Shown piece after piece: positions 1 to 9,898 of a stretch of DNA of 64,000 nt. Where the stretch lies: assembly GCF_009709615.1 (NCBI RefSeq), contig NZ_WJYA01000002.1, forward strand, positions 310,001 through 374,000, read 5' to 3'. The number at the start of each line of letters is the position of its first letter. The stretch's first letter is position 1. Below the pieces are notes generated by a model. It was not told the origin of the DNA, searched no databases, and was given only the letters and a program-made list of their open reading frames with translations. The translations under genes and the position numbers were made by a program. This DNA comes from Winogradskyella ouciana. Lineage in GTDB: Bacteria > Bacteroidota > Bacteroidia > Flavobacteriales > Flavobacteriaceae.

Positions 1-188
1 CCACTAATGATAGAGAAGAGCACCAAAGGCACAGCAATAAGCTTTAAGAGATTAATAAAAATGGTTCCAAAAGGGTCTATCCAATTAATGGTGAATTCGC
101 TCCAGCCCATTGTGCTTGATAGTAAAGCCCAAATGATACCGAGTACCATTCCTATTATAATTTTCCAGTGTAATGCTAGTTTTTTCAT
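1..188 (-). CDS. Dicarboxylate/sodium symporter, N-terminal part only
   Basis: The minus strand reads from an ATG at 188-186 off the left edge, so only 62 residues are visible. It begins MKKLALHWKIIIGMVLGI and continues through a hydrophobic stretch to a segment ending LIAVPLVLFSIISG. This is the typical first helix and loop of the sodium:dicarboxylate/glutamate symporter family (SDF, DctA/GltP-like), which imports C4-dicarboxylates or acidic amino acids across the inner membrane with Na+ or H+. It lies 82 bases downstream of aroC on the same strand. Substrate cannot be told from this fragment. Confidence 0.75.
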   Translation of the reverse strand, partial: MKKLALHWKIIIGMVLGIIWALLSSTMGWSEFTINWIDPFGTIFINLLKLIAVPLVLFSIIS

Positions 189-270
189 AATATTGTTGTC
201 TTTCGACTGCGCTCAAGATAAACTTCAGCGGTAATCTTTTAATATTTAACTTATAACGTTCAGATTAGTT

Positions 271-1341
271 CTACCAATCTTTTGTTTCCTGTCGTCTTAA
301 CAGCGTATAATCCGCCAAAACCAAAGCCGCCATAGCTTCTACAATAGGTACTGCTCTTGGAACAACACAAGGATCGTGTCTGCCTTTGCCCTGCATTTCT
401 ACGGTTTCACCTTTGCTGTTTATAGTGTCTTGTTTTTGAAGTGTGGTTGCTACGGGTTTAAACGCAACTCTAAAATAGATGTCCATACCATTGCTAATGC
501 CACCTTGTACTCCTCCAGACAAATTGGTTTGCGTACTACCATCTTCATTGAACTTATCGTTATGGTCACTCCCTTTCATTTTTGCCCCACAAAAACCACT
601 ACCATATTCAAAACCTTTTACAGCATTTATGGATAGCATGGCTTTGCCCAATTCGGCATGAAGTTTATCAAAAACGGGTTCTCCCAATCCTGCTGGTACA
701 TTTTGCAACACACAGGTAATGGTCCCACCAATGGTGTCTCCCTGTTTTTTCACCTCTTGTACCTTAGCTATCATTTTCTCTGCAGTGGCTTCATCTGGGC
801 AACGAATAACATTGGATTCAATTTTAGAAAAATCTAAATCTTGATAAGGTTTATCAATAAAAATATCACCAACAGAAGATGTAAACGCATTAATTTTAAT
901 ACTGCTTAAAAATTGCTTTGCAATGGCGCCAGCCACTACTCTGCATGCGGTTTCCCTAGCAGAACTTCTACCTCCACCTCTATAATCTCTTACGCCATAT
1001 TTTTGGTCATAAGTATAATCGGCATGGCTAGGACGATACACGTCCTTTATATGTGAATAATCTTTAGATTTTTGATTGGTGTTTTTTATAATGAAACCTA
1101 TTGGAGTTCCTGTGGTCTGACCTTCAAATAGTCCTGAAAGAAATTCGACAGTATCAGGTTCTTTACGTTGTGTGACAATTTTTGACTGACCTGGTCTGCG
1201 TCTATCCAACTCATTCTGAATGGCTTCAAAATCTAATTTTAAGCCCGAAGGACATCCGTCTATAATTCCGCCAATGGCTGCGCCATGTGACTCTCCAAAA
1301 GTGGTAAGTTTAAATAATTTTCCGAAGGAATTTCCTGCCAT
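271..1341 (-). CDS. aroC: Chorismate synthase
   Basis: A 356-residue protein that converts 5-enolpyruvylshikimate-3-phosphate to chorismate, the last shared step of aromatic amino acid and folate synthesis, using reduced FMN as cofactor. Visible signatures are [19 protein letters not shown] near residue 17, the [14 protein letters not shown] and [19 protein letters not shown] block around residues 104-140, and the C-terminal block [20 protein letters not shown]. Length is normal for the family. ATG start at 1341. The gene ends with an ordinary stop and is followed by the symporter gene on the same strand. Confidence 0.97.
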   Translation of the reverse strand: MAGNSFGKLFKLTTFGESHGAAIGGIIDGCPSGLKLDFEAIQNELDRRRPGQSKIVTQRKEPDTVEFLSGLFEGQTTGTPIGFIIKNTNQKSKDYSHIKDVYRPSHADYTYDQKYGVRDYRGGGRSSARETACRVVAGAIAKQFLSSIKINAFTSSVGDIFIDKPYQDLDFSKIESNVIRCPDEATAEKMIAKVQEVKKQGDTIGGTITCVLQNVPAGLGEPVFDKLHAELGKAMLSINAVKGFEYGSGFCGAKMKGSDHNDKFNEDGSTQTNLSGGVQGGISNGMDIYFRVAFKPVATTLQKQDTINSKGETVEMQGKGRHDPCVVPRAVPIVEAMAALVLADYTLLRRQETKDW

Positions 1342-1546
1342 TAAATCTTATTTTACGCTAAAGTAAATCTAATATTACAGAAACAAAAATACCAATAGCT
1401 GTTTTAAGGCTGTCATTGACATTTATTCTTAATATTCAACGGTAAGTTTAGTAACATTCCCGTAACATTTTCCTCACGGAATATTAATTCTCTAATTACA
1501 CTTAATTAATAGTTATGTGTGTTCTTTGCAGTACTAACAATTTATT

Positions 1547-2401
1547 TTGAACCTAAAGCGAAAAGTAGAAATAGCGGTCATTTCTGACGTACACCTTGGT
1601 ACATTTGGGTGTCATGCAAAACAGTTATTGACCTATCTAAATAGTATTGAACCTAAAAAGTTAATTCTTAATGGAGACATTATAGATATTTGGCAGTTTA
1701 AGAAACGTTATTTCCCAAAGTCACATTTGAGTGTCATTAAAAAAATCATGGATTTTGCCGCTAACGGCACCGAAGTCATTTATATTACTGGCAATCATGA
1801 CGAAATGCTTAGAAAATTTGCTGATACTGAAATTGGCAATATTTCCATTGTCAATAAGGTAGTTTTAGAGTTGGATGGCAAAAGAGCTTGGTTTTTTCAT
1901 GGTGATGTGTTTGACATTTCCATTCAGAATGCAAAGTGGCTTGCTAAGTTAGGTGGTTGGGGCTACGACCTCCTTATTCTTATAAACCGTTTTGTTAATT
2001 GGTGCTTAGAGAAAATGGGAAAGGAACGCTACTCCCTCTCAAAAAAAATTAAAAACGGTGTAAAAGGTGCCGTTAAATACATCAATGATTTTGAAAATGT
2101 GGCTACAGATCTGGCCATAGAAAATGGTTACGACTATGTGGTCTGTGGACATATCCATCAACCAAAAATGCTGGTTAAGGAAAACAAATACGGTAAGACA
2201 ACGTATTTAAACTCTGGTGATTGGGTGGAAAATTTCACGGCTTTAGAATATCAGTTTAAACGTTGGAAAATCTACAATTACAGTAAGGACAAGCTTTCTC
2301 CTTTTTTTGCTGATGAAGAATTAAAGGACATGGATATTAAGGATTTAATTGCAGCCATAACGATTGTAGAACAGCCGAAGAAAAAGAAGAAACTAGATTA
2401 A
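1547..2401 (+). CDS. UDP-2,3-diacylglucosamine diphosphatase-like metallophosphoesterase
   Basis: A 284-residue calcineurin-like phosphoesterase resembling LpxH, which hydrolyses UDP-2,3-diacylglucosamine to lipid X in lipid A synthesis. The metal-binding motifs are in order: DVHLG (about residue 14), NGDIID, GNHDE, FHGD and CGHIH (about residue 207), followed by LNSGDWVEN. The predicted start is TTG at 1547; no ATG lies close upstream in frame, and the first motif begins a few residues in, so the TTG start is plausible. The 3' end overlaps the convergent dehydrogenase gene by 9 bases. Close Bacteroidota homologs are annotated as LpxH family, but substrate is inferred. Confidence 0.85.
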   Translation: MNLKRKVEIAVISDVHLGTFGCHAKQLLTYLNSIEPKKLILNGDIIDIWQFKKRYFPKSHLSVIKKIMDFAANGTEVIYITGNHDEMLRKFADTEIGNISIVNKVVLELDGKRAWFFHGDVFDISIQNAKWLAKLGGWGYDLLILINRFVNWCLEKMGKERYSLSKKIKNGVKGAVKYINDFENVATDLAIENGYDYVVCGHIHQPKMLVKENKYGKTTYLNSGDWVENFTALEYQFKRWKIYNYSKDKLSPFFADEELKDMDIKDLIAAITIVEQPKKKKKLD

Positions 2402-5314
2402 AGCTTCTTTAAGAATTGTTATGGGATGCTTGGCAGTTCTCCCTGTACCATCCTTTATCTGGTGCCTACAACTAGTTCCATTAGCTGCAATAATAGTATC
2501 GTCTGAAGCTTTTCGTACAGCAGGAAACAAGGTTTGCTCACCAATTTGCATGCTGATGTCGTATTTTTCTTTTTCGTATCCAAAACTACCTGCCATACCA
2601 CAACAACCACTAGGAATAATGGTAACTTTGTAATTTTTTGGTAAGTTCAATACATCAAAGCTCGACTTTTGATTAGCCAATGCCTTTTGGTGACAATGCC
2701 CATGAAATTTGATCTGTTTGAATTCTGTAGTGAATTGCTCTGGTTTAATATTGCCTAATTCTATTTCTTGTTGAATGAATTCTTCAATTAAATAAGTATG
2801 CTTTGCAATGGATTTTGCAGCGTCTTTATCATCTGCTAATCTCAGATATTCATCCTTAAAAGTTAATATAGCGGAAGGCTCAATTCCTATTAAACAAAAA
2901 TTATCATTAATAATGCTTTTAAAGTAGTTTACATTTTTGTTTGCAATAGCTTTAGCTTCTTCTAAAAATCCTTTAGACAAAAAACTTCTTCCACTTTCTA
3001 ATTCACTAACATAATGCACATTATAACCTAAATTTGCAAGTAAATATTTAACATCAATAGCAAGGCTCGATTCTAAGAAATTTGTGAACTCATCAACAAA
3101 TAAGTAAACCTCTTTTTTTGGGTTTTTCACAAGAAATGACAACCTCTTAACTTGCTTAGAAAATGATGATTTAGAAAGCTCAGGAAAACTACGCTTTGGG
3201 TGAATACCAAGTGCTATTTTCATATAACCAGCAACGAACTTTGTTTGGAAAAGTGCATTATAAAAACCAGGTGCTCTGGAAGCTATTTTATTGTATTTAG
3301 TAGAATTAGCAAAGAACTTATCCTTAAACTTAAAGCCATTCGCTTTTTGATAGTGATATTGAAATTCAGCTTTTAAACTTGCTACATCCACACTGCTAGG
3401 ACATTCACTGGCACAGGCTTTACAACTTAAACACAGATCAAAAACTTCTTTAAGCTCGTTATGGTTAAATTTATTGGCCTTTTCTGAATTTGTTAAATAT
3501 TCGCGTAAGGCATTGGCTCTAGCTCTTGTGGTGTCTTTTTCGTTTCTTGTGGCTCTGTAGCTTGGACACATGGTACCGCCAAACTCTGGTAGCTTTCTAC
3601 AATCACCAGAACCATTACACTTTTCAGCTTCACGAAGTATGCCTTGTGAAGAAGAGAAATCTAAAACGGTTTCAATGTCAGGCTCTTGCCGATCGGTTTC
3701 ATACCTAAGGTTTTTATCCATGGGAAGTGCATCCACTATTTTACCAGGATTAAATATAGCATTCGGATCAAAGACAGATTTTACACGCTTTAAAATCTGA
3801 TAATTAGCATCACCAATCATAAATGGAATAAATTCTCCACGTACAATACCATCACCATGTTCACCAGACATTGAGCCTTTATATTTTTTAACCAATCTGG
3901 CGACATCAGTCGTAATTTTTCTAAACAATTCTACATCCTCAGATTGTTTTAAATCTAAAATCGGTCTAAGGTGCAACTCGCCTGCTCCAGCATGGGCATA
4001 GTATACCGGACTTTGGTCATATGAATTCATCAATTCCGTAAACTCAGAAATGTAATTTTCCAAATCACTTAGAGCTACTGCTGTGTCTTCAATACAAGCC
4101 ACCGCTTTTTTATCTCCTATCATGTTGCCCAATAAACCCAGTCCTGCTTTCCGTAGTTCCAAAGCTTTGTCTACTTCCCTTCCCACCAAGACTGGCGAAG
4201 TATAAGATAAACCCAATTTTTCAGCACTGGCGATAAACTCATGCAAAGCAATATCTAAAGCGTTTTTAGTTGCTGCTTTTAATTCGCACATCAAAATGGC
4301 CTTTGGCTCACCCTGAATAAATGCCCGGTTCTGCTGCTGTTGCTTATTGTGCTTTGTAAGGTTTAAAATGGTGTCATCCATCATCTCGCAAGTATGCAGA
4401 TTGTGCTTCATTAGGGTTTCCACACTTTTCATACATTTTGAAACACTTTCAAAATGAAGGGCTACCATAGCGTTTTCAGACGGAGGTAATTCATCGAGCT
4501 GCAGCGTAATTTCAGTGGTAAATGCTAAGGTGCCCTCACTTCCGGTTAAGAGTTTGCACATATTGAATTCTGTACGTGAGTCTGATAGTACTTCAGAATC
4601 TATCAATGCATCTATGGCATAACCTGTATTTCTACGATGGATTTCAGGTTTAGGAAAGTTATCTTTTATTTGTTTTTGAACATTCTCAGATTTTAAGGCA
4701 TCATAAATAGTTCTGTAAATGTCACCTTCAAGTGTGTTTAGCTTCAGTTTTTCTTGAAACTGTGCTATTGAGATATTAGAGAATTCGACTTCACTGCCAT
4801 CACTCAGTAATGTTTTTAAACTTACAACCTTGTCGCGTGTTACGCCATACTGAATGGATGTGGTTCCTGATGAATTGTTACCGACCATACCACCAATCAT
4901 ACATCGATTAGATGTTGATGTGTTTGGTCCAAAAAACAAGCCGAAGAGTTTTAAATAATTGTTCAATTCGTCCCTCACTACACCTGGTTGTACAGTTACT
5001 GTTTTTTCGGTTTCATTAACATCTAAAATCTTATTAAAATGTTTTGAAACATCTACAACAATACCATTGCCTACGACCTGTCCAGCCAAAGATGTACCAG
5101 CTGTTCTAGGGATTAATGAAATGTTATTTTCATTCGCAAAACGAATAAGTTCTTTAAGGTCATCTTTATCTTTAGGAACTGCTACAGCAGCAGGCAAGAT
5201 TCTATAAACAGAAGCATCAGTAGCGTATAAATTTTTTATTAAATCGTCAGTAAGTAGTTCGCCCTTAAGCTTTGATTTTAATTTAAAATATTCAGTATCA
5301 ACAACCTTAGGCAT
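2393..5314 (-). CDS. FAD-linked oxidase fused to Fe-S (CCG-domain) subunit, D-lactate/glycolate dehydrogenase-like
   Basis: A very long flavoprotein (about 973 residues) joining a GlcD-like half to a GlcF-like half. Near the N-terminus is a PCMH-type FAD domain (PRTAGTSLAGQVVGNGIVVD; GGMVGNNSSGTTSIQYG), then the FAD-oxidase C domain ending GEHGDG and FNPGKIVDALP. The second half has ferredoxin-like cysteines CLSCKACASECP and CCG-type motifs HGHCHQKAL and PSGCCGMAGSFGYE. It most likely oxidises a 2-hydroxy acid such as D-lactate and passes electrons to the quinone pool. The reading frame is open to an ATG at 5386, but the ATG at 5314 (MPKVVDTEYF) matches the usual family start better and is used here. 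Confidence 0.9.
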   Translation of the reverse strand: MPKVVDTEYFKLKSKLKGELLTDDLIKNLYATDASVYRILPAAVAVPKDKDDLKELIRFANENNISLIPRTAGTSLAGQVVGNGIVVDVSKHFNKILDVNETEKTVTVQPGVVRDELNNYLKLFGLFFGPNTSTSNRCMIGGMVGNNSSGTTSIQYGVTRDKVVSLKTLLSDGSEVEFSNISIAQFQEKLKLNTLEGDIYRTIYDALKSENVQKQIKDNFPKPEIHRRNTGYAIDALIDSEVLSDSRTEFNMCKLLTGSEGTLAFTTEITLQLDELPPSENAMVALHFESVSKCMKSVETLMKHNLHTCEMMDDTILNLTKHNKQQQQNRAFIQGEPKAILMCELKAATKNALDIALHEFIASAEKLGLSYTSPVLVGREVDKALELRKAGLGLLGNMIGDKKAVACIEDTAVALSDLENYISEFTELMNSYDQSPVYYAHAGAGELHLRPILDLKQSEDVELFRKITTDVARLVKKYKGSMSGEHGDGIVRGEFIPFMIGDANYQILKRVKSVFDPNAIFNPGKIVDALPMDKNLRYETDRQEPDIETVLDFSSSQGILREAEKCNGSGDCRKLPEFGGTMCPSYRATRNEKDTTRARANALREYLTNSEKANKFNHNELKEVFDLCLSCKACASECPSSVDVASLKAEFQYHYQKANGFKFKDKFFANSTKYNKIASRAPGFYNALFQTKFVAGYMKIALGIHPKRSFPELSKSSFSKQVKRLSFLVKNPKKEVYLFVDEFTNFLESSLAIDVKYLLANLGYNVHYVSELESGRSFLSKGFLEEAKAIANKNVNYFKSIINDNFCLIGIEPSAILTFKDEYLRLADDKDAAKSIAKHTYLIEEFIQQEIELGNIKPEQFTTEFKQIKFHGHCHQKALANQKSSFDVLNLPKNYKVTIIPSGCCGMAGSFGYEKEKYDISMQIGEQTLFPAVRKASDDTIIAANGTSCRHQIKDGTGRTAKHPITILKEALI

Positions 5315-5458
5315 ACGTGTTAAGATAAGTTTTAAATGAGTTATAAAATTGTCATAAAAATAAGTCTTCTTATTCAATTTTAACATAATTTAGTCGTTAT
5401 GTTAAGATAGAGCACTTTTTAATGCTCAATTGATAAAAAAACTTAAAACTCAATGATT

Positions 5459-5941
5459 ATGAAAAAATTATTTTTAGCAACATTCGCAGTTTTTGTAGGA
5501 TGTGCCTTTATGAATGCACAAGAAATAGCTGACAATGCCATAGGGCTTAGGTTAGGCGATGATGACGGTTTTGGTGCCGAAATTTCTTACCAGAGAGCAC
5601 TTGGTGACAACAATCGGCTTGAATTGGATTTGGGTATAAGAAGCGGTAACAACTATGATGGTTTTAAATTAACAGGGCTTTATCAATGGGTATGGCAATT
5701 AGATGGTAATTTTAATTGGTATGCAGGTGCTGGTGGAGGTGTTGGCTCTTATAGCGTAGACGTACCTGGTAATGACGATTTTGACGACACCTTTCTTTTT
5801 GTAGCTGGAGACGTTGGTATAGAATATAATTTTGATATCCCATTACAGCTATCTCTAGATATTAGACCAGAACTCGGTTTTGGTGATTTTAGGGATGATG
5901 TTGGTATTGATTTAGCTTTAGGTATAAGATACCAGTTTTAA
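5459..5941 (+). CDS. Small outer-membrane beta-barrel protein
   Basis: About 160 residues with a clear signal peptide (MKKLFLATFAVFVGCAFMNAQ) followed by alternating hydrophobic and polar strands, repeated Gly/Asp turns (GDDDGFGAEISYQ, GAGGGVGSY) and a C-terminal aromatic (YQF), the usual mark of an outer-membrane barrel. The ATG at 5459 is preferred to the ATG two codons upstream because it places the two lysines at the start of the signal peptide. Function is unknown; size suggests an eight-stranded barrel. A strong terminator follows. Confidence 0.75.
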   Translation: MKKLFLATFAVFVGCAFMNAQEIADNAIGLRLGDDDGFGAEISYQRALGDNNRLELDLGIRSGNNYDGFKLTGLYQWVWQLDGNFNWYAGAGGGVGSYSVDVPGNDDFDDTFLFVAGDVGIEYNFDIPLQLSLDIRPELGFGDFRDDVGIDLALGIRYQF

Positions 5942-5965
5942 AACCATTATAATTTTATAAAATCT

Positions 5966-5995
5966 AACCACCTTATAACTGAGGTGGTTTTTTTA
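5966..5995 (+). terminator. Rho-independent terminator after the barrel gene
   Basis: AACCACCT, an eight-base loop, AGGTGGTT, then a run of seven T. The stem is a perfect 8-base inverted repeat directly downstream of the barrel gene stop codon and just before the next plus-strand gene. Confidence 0.85.
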
Positions 5996-6012
5996 TTACT
6001 TTTAGCTTCACA

Positions 6013-7725
6013 ATGAGAAAACTAGCAATTATTGGATTAGGTCCTAGAGGTCTATTTGCTCTCGAAGAGCTTTTAAAGCAATTAGCCCAAACTAAATCCA
6101 AAATTAAAATTTTTGGATTTGAATCTACAGATTTTCCTGGAGCCGGACCTGTTTGGAATCCTAAGCAACCTAACTCTAACTGGATAAATATCACAGAGCG
6201 ACTGTTGGATCAAATAAAAGAGCGACCCGAAATTAACCTATTTGGCACTACGGTTTCAGCCTTTCCTTCATACCATGATTGGTGTGATTTTTCTCTTAAA
6301 GCATTTGAAAAAGATCGTTTTCCTCCCAGAAACAAACTTGGAGAATATCTTAACCAAAGATTTGAATCCGTGCATAGCGCCATAAAAGACAACCAAATTT
6401 TTGAACTTATAAAGGCTAAGGTGCAAACAATTGACTGTGCGGACGATGGCTTTGAACTAAATTATGGCGGTGAGACCCTGCAATGTCACGATGTACTTTT
6501 AACCATTGGCCACCAACCTACTAATATCTCTGACCAGCTTAAACAATGGAAACAATTCGCTAAAAACAAAACGGCATTGAAAGTCTATGAGGATACGTAT
6601 CCTGTACAACAGTTTAAAGCGCTTAAAAACAAAACAAACATGTTTGTAGGTATTAGAGGGTTTGGACTTACCATGGTTGATGCTATGAGATACCTCACCA
6701 TAAACAATTATGGGAATTTCAAAATTATGGATGAGGACACCTTACAAACCTGTTATTATAAGGTCAAACCTCAAAACTTAAAACTGATACCGTTTTCATT
6801 AGACGGATTGCCACTGGCTCCTAAGCCATATAATAAAATTACAGACAATTGGTATAGTCCGAGAAATGAAGAAATAGAGACGCTTAAAAATGCTATTATA
6901 ACAAGCACACAATCTAATCCAACGGCATCAGATATTAATTTTCTACTGCAACCTTTTAGCAAAATTGCTGCTAGAGTGTTTTTTGATTTATATGATAAAA
7001 GCGTGACGCATCAATCTACCAAAAAGGAAATAGAGACATTAATTCTACATTTTCTCAAAAATGATGACTATCAACATCCATTGATACAAGATAATTCCAT
7101 CAACACCTACGATCTAATAAAAAAATATATCCATATGGCTTTGGGAAAAGCTCCCGTTACATTAGATTTTTGTGTTTGGCAAGTTTGGCGCCATTGCCAG
7201 CCTACTTTTTATAGAACACTGTCCCATTCTAATTTAGATGACGAACTCATGGAAGATATTATCGCATTGGATGAGCGCAGTAAACGGTTTACCTATGGTC
7301 CTCCCATTGAAAGTATGCAGCAAATTTTAGCTTTGGTAGATGCTGATGTATTGTCTCTAGATTTTGTTAACGATCCAGCAATTGAAACCATTGAGAATGG
7401 TTGGAAACTAACGAACTACAATGGTAAAACTATTTCCGTCTCAGTTATGATAAATAGTGTTCTAGACTCACCAAAATTAGTAGATGTTACTTCACCACTT
7501 GTGGTAGATATGCTTAAAAATGAATTCATTAAACCTATTCATAATGATTTAGGTATTGCGACTGAGAACGATGGTCATGTAAAATCTAAAATTAAGGACA
7601 AAACACTAACTATATCTGTATTGGGAAGATTAGCTAAAGGCAGCGTTTTAGGAGTAGATGCCGTTTTAGAATGTTTTGGACCAAGGATTAAGGATTGGGC
7701 AGCTGGTTATGTAAAACATTTATAA
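6013..7725 (+). CDS. FAD/NAD(P)-binding protein
   Basis: 570 residues beginning MRKLAIIGLGPRGLFALEEL, a Rossmann dinucleotide-binding fold with GxGxxG. It resembles the large FAD-NAD(P)-binding proteins (PF13454-type) found as stand-alone genes in many bacteria, some in siderophore or amino-acid hydroxylation contexts. A second nucleotide-binding region is suggested by CHDVLLTIGHQP near residue 160 and the C-terminal GRLAKGSVLGVDAVLECFG. It ends one base before the convergent repair gene. Substrate unknown. Confidence 0.7.
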   Translation: MRKLAIIGLGPRGLFALEELLKQLAQTKSKIKIFGFESTDFPGAGPVWNPKQPNSNWINITERLLDQIKERPEINLFGTTVSAFPSYHDWCDFSLKAFEKDRFPPRNKLGEYLNQRFESVHSAIKDNQIFELIKAKVQTIDCADDGFELNYGGETLQCHDVLLTIGHQPTNISDQLKQWKQFAKNKTALKVYEDTYPVQQFKALKNKTNMFVGIRGFGLTMVDAMRYLTINNYGNFKIMDEDTLQTCYYKVKPQNLKLIPFSLDGLPLAPKPYNKITDNWYSPRNEEIETLKNAIITSTQSNPTASDINFLLQPFSKIAARVFFDLYDKSVTHQSTKKEIETLILHFLKNDDYQHPLIQDNSINTYDLIKKYIHMALGKAPVTLDFCVWQVWRHCQPTFYRTLSHSNLDDELMEDIIALDERSKRFTYGPPIESMQQILALVDADVLSLDFVNDPAIETIENGWKLTNYNGKTISVSVMINSVLDSPKLVDVTSPLVVDMLKNEFIKPIHNDLGIATENDGHVKSKIKDKTLTISVLGRLAKGSVLGVDAVLECFGPRIKDWAAGYVKHL

Positions 7726-7726
7726 G

Positions 7727-8500
7727 CTATTCTGGTTGTTTTTCACTTAGATATTTCCAATATCGTTTTGGGACATGACGAATGTGAAGTTTCATGTTTT
7801 TTCTAGACCCAATATTGGTAGCCTTAAAATAATCTTGCCATAGTTTTTGAAATTCAAACTCTTGCTCAGAAAAATATTCAGAATCGGTTTTAGTAAAATC
7901 AAAATTCGTAGGGAAATCCATATCTATAATCTCTACTTTTTCTAGATCATAAAATAATCCGTAATGGCGTTTTATGTCATAGATCATCCATTTTTGATCC
8001 GCATAGCGCCGTTTAAAATGTTTTTGAATTAGAGGTAGCACATTAAAATCGGGCTCTATATTGGCAAAGAAAATATGGTCTTTTGTTAATCTAAATCGCA
8101 CAAACGCCTCCATTCTATGCTTTTCTCTACCCACCATTTTGGCGGTTTGCGCTAATTTTAATACTGATGGATGCGAATAGTCTTTATCAATAGGGTTACT
8201 TTTTGAAAAAGCATACTGTATATAATCCAATAGTACATCCTCGATCCCTGGCTGTTCGCTTAAAAAAGCATAATATAATTGGTATCTGCCAAGAGAAGAC
8301 AAACGAGATTTTAAACCTTTCCATACACGATTGGCTTTTGTCTCTTCTGTAACAATGTTCTCGTTTTCTGAAAATAAAACATTTTGATTTTCAAATTGAT
8401 TTTGAATGGTGACATGTTTCAATTTTAATTCGAAAACATGGAACACTGCACTTAAAAAGCCATCAAAACTACCATCATATATGAGATTTTTTGCTTGCAT
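7727..8500 (-). CDS. Probable DNA metabolism protein, DUF4130/TIGR03915 family
   Basis: 257 residues beginning MQAKNLIYDGSFDGFLSAVFHVFE, the family start, with YDGSFDGFL, VGREKHRMEAFVRF and a C-terminal RHVPKRYWKYLSEKQPE. This family is nearly always encoded beside a radical SAM protein (TIGR03916) and is often fused or linked to a uracil-DNA glycosylase-like domain, so a role in DNA base repair or modification is inferred. It starts directly (0 bases) after the radical SAM gene, so the two are co-transcribed. No glycosylase domain is fused here. Confidence 0.85.
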   Translation of the reverse strand: MQAKNLIYDGSFDGFLSAVFHVFELKLKHVTIQNQFENQNVLFSENENIVTEETKANRVWKGLKSRLSSLGRYQLYYAFLSEQPGIEDVLLDYIQYAFSKSNPIDKDYSHPSVLKLAQTAKMVGREKHRMEAFVRFRLTKDHIFFANIEPDFNVLPLIQKHFKRRYADQKWMIYDIKRHYGLFYDLEKVEIIDMDFPTNFDFTKTDSEYFSEQEFEFQKLWQDYFKATNIGSRKNMKLHIRHVPKRYWKYLSEKQPE

Positions 8501-9763
8501 CTACCCAAAAAGACTTAACTGGTTACTCAAGCTTTTTCTGTATTTGCTTGTGGAATTTTGTAAAATCAATCCTTTGATTTTTTCCGAAGTCAAATCCCGT
8601 TTTTCAAATTGATTGCTATCACAAATAATAAAGTACTGCGCTCTATTTAAGGCCACTCCAATTTTTTTGAGATGTTCCCAATTTAAACGTCTAAATCGTC
8701 TAGCATTAATAATCTTATGAACGGATTTCATCCCTAGGCCAGGTATCCTTGCCAGCATCCGCTTATCTGCTGTATTAACATCTACAGGAAATTCGTGCAG
8801 ATTACGCAGCGCCCAGCCTAATTTAGGATCAATATCCAAATCGAGATGTTGATGCTGTTCATTTAGTATTTCACTAACATCAAAGCCGTAGAAACGCATC
8901 AACCAATCGGTTTGATACAATCGGTTTTCACGAAGCATTGGCACTGCTGTTCCAATCTGTGGTAAGCGATTGTCATAACTAATCGGTACATAACCTGAAT
9001 AATAAACGCGCTTCAAATTATAATTTTTATAAAAGAAATTAGAGGTCTGCATAATCTGAAAATCGTTCTCACCACTAGCACCAATAATCATCTGAGTGCT
9101 CTGACCTGCTGGAGCATATTTTGGGGTGCTTTTTATAATTTTCTTTTCAGCTTTGTATTGAATGATTTCATTCTTCACCTTTACCATAGGTTTTATGAAG
9201 TCTTCGCGTTTTTTATCTGGTGCTAATTTCTTAAGTCCAGATTCGGTAGGAATTTCAATATTAACGCTAAGTCTGTCAGCATACAATCCAGCTTCACGCA
9301 TCAATTCATCTGATGCACCAGGAATGGATTTTAAATGAATATAACCATTAAAGTTTTCTTCGAGCCTAAGCTTTTTGGCTACAGCAACCAAACGCTCCAT
9401 GGTATAATCGGCACTCTTAAAAATTCCTGAACTCAAAAAGAGACCTTCTATATAATTTCGCCTGTAAAAATTAATAGTAAGATCTACAACTTCTTGCACC
9501 TTAAAGGCTGCACGTTTAATATCATTACTTTTTCTGGTGACACAATAAGCACAATCGAATATACAATAATTGGTAAGCAGTATTTTTAATAGTGATACAC
9601 AGCGACCATCTTCGGTGTAAGAATGGCAAATGCCCATACCTGTGGCATCACCCAATCCTTTGGTGGTATTAAATCTATTGCTTCCGCTCGATGAACACGA
9701 TACATCGTATTTAGCTGCGTCTGCTAGTATTTTAAGTTTTTCTTGGGTACGTTGAAACGACAA
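8501..9763 (-). CDS. Putative DNA modification/repair radical SAM protein
   Basis: 420 residues. A radical SAM cluster site C-x3-C-x2-C (NYCIFDCAYC, about residues 68-76) binds a 4Fe-4S cluster and S-adenosylmethionine. Near the C-terminus PVDVNTADKRMLARIPGLG and the following helix form a helix-hairpin-helix DNA-binding motif. This is the TIGR03916-type protein linked to UDG-like partners. The start is TTG at 9763-9761, supported by an unusually good Shine-Dalgarno (GGAGGT, seven bases upstream), rare in Bacteroidota. A -7 box and two palindromes lie just upstream. The exact DNA reaction is not known. Confidence 0.9.
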   Translation of the reverse strand: MSFQRTQEKLKILADAAKYDVSCSSSGSNRFNTTKGLGDATGMGICHSYTEDGRCVSLLKILLTNYCIFDCAYCVTRKSNDIKRAAFKVQEVVDLTINFYRRNYIEGLFLSSGIFKSADYTMERLVAVAKKLRLEENFNGYIHLKSIPGASDELMREAGLYADRLSVNIEIPTESGLKKLAPDKKREDFIKPMVKVKNEIIQYKAEKKIIKSTPKYAPAGQSTQMIIGASGENDFQIMQTSNFFYKNYNLKRVYYSGYVPISYDNRLPQIGTAVPMLRENRLYQTDWLMRFYGFDVSEILNEQHQHLDLDIDPKLGWALRNLHEFPVDVNTADKRMLARIPGLGMKSVHKIINARRFRRLNWEHLKKIGVALNRAQYFIICDSNQFEKRDLTSEKIKGLILQNSTSKYRKSLSNQLSLFG

Positions 9764-9786
9764 TTTGAGGACCTCCGTATTATATT

Positions 9787-9827
9787 TACAAATATACCAA
9801 TATTTGTAGTATTGTACTGCTACAATA
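9787..9827. promoter_or_regulatory. Two adjacent palindromes over the promoter of the radical SAM pair
   Basis: TACAAATA-N6-TATTTGTA at 9787-9808 and TATTGTA-N4-TACAATA at 9810-9827, both perfect inverted repeats. On the minus strand TATATTTG (9796-9789) fits the Bacteroidota -7 consensus TAnnTTTG about 26 bases before the TTG start, so a protein bound to these palindromes would cover the promoter. The divergent peptidase gene starts at 9899 and could share the control. An SOS-type repressor is an attractive guess given the genes, but unproven. Confidence 0.55.
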
Positions 9828-9898
9828 TGTAGCTTTACACCAATATATTTAGAATAAAATTTTATGGGATGCCATAAATTTTTATTATACTATTGCAT

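Noticed and set aside
7..234. 75-residue frame on the plus strand
   Set aside because: It lies opposite the start of the SDF-family symporter on the minus strand, whose translation is clearly the real one.
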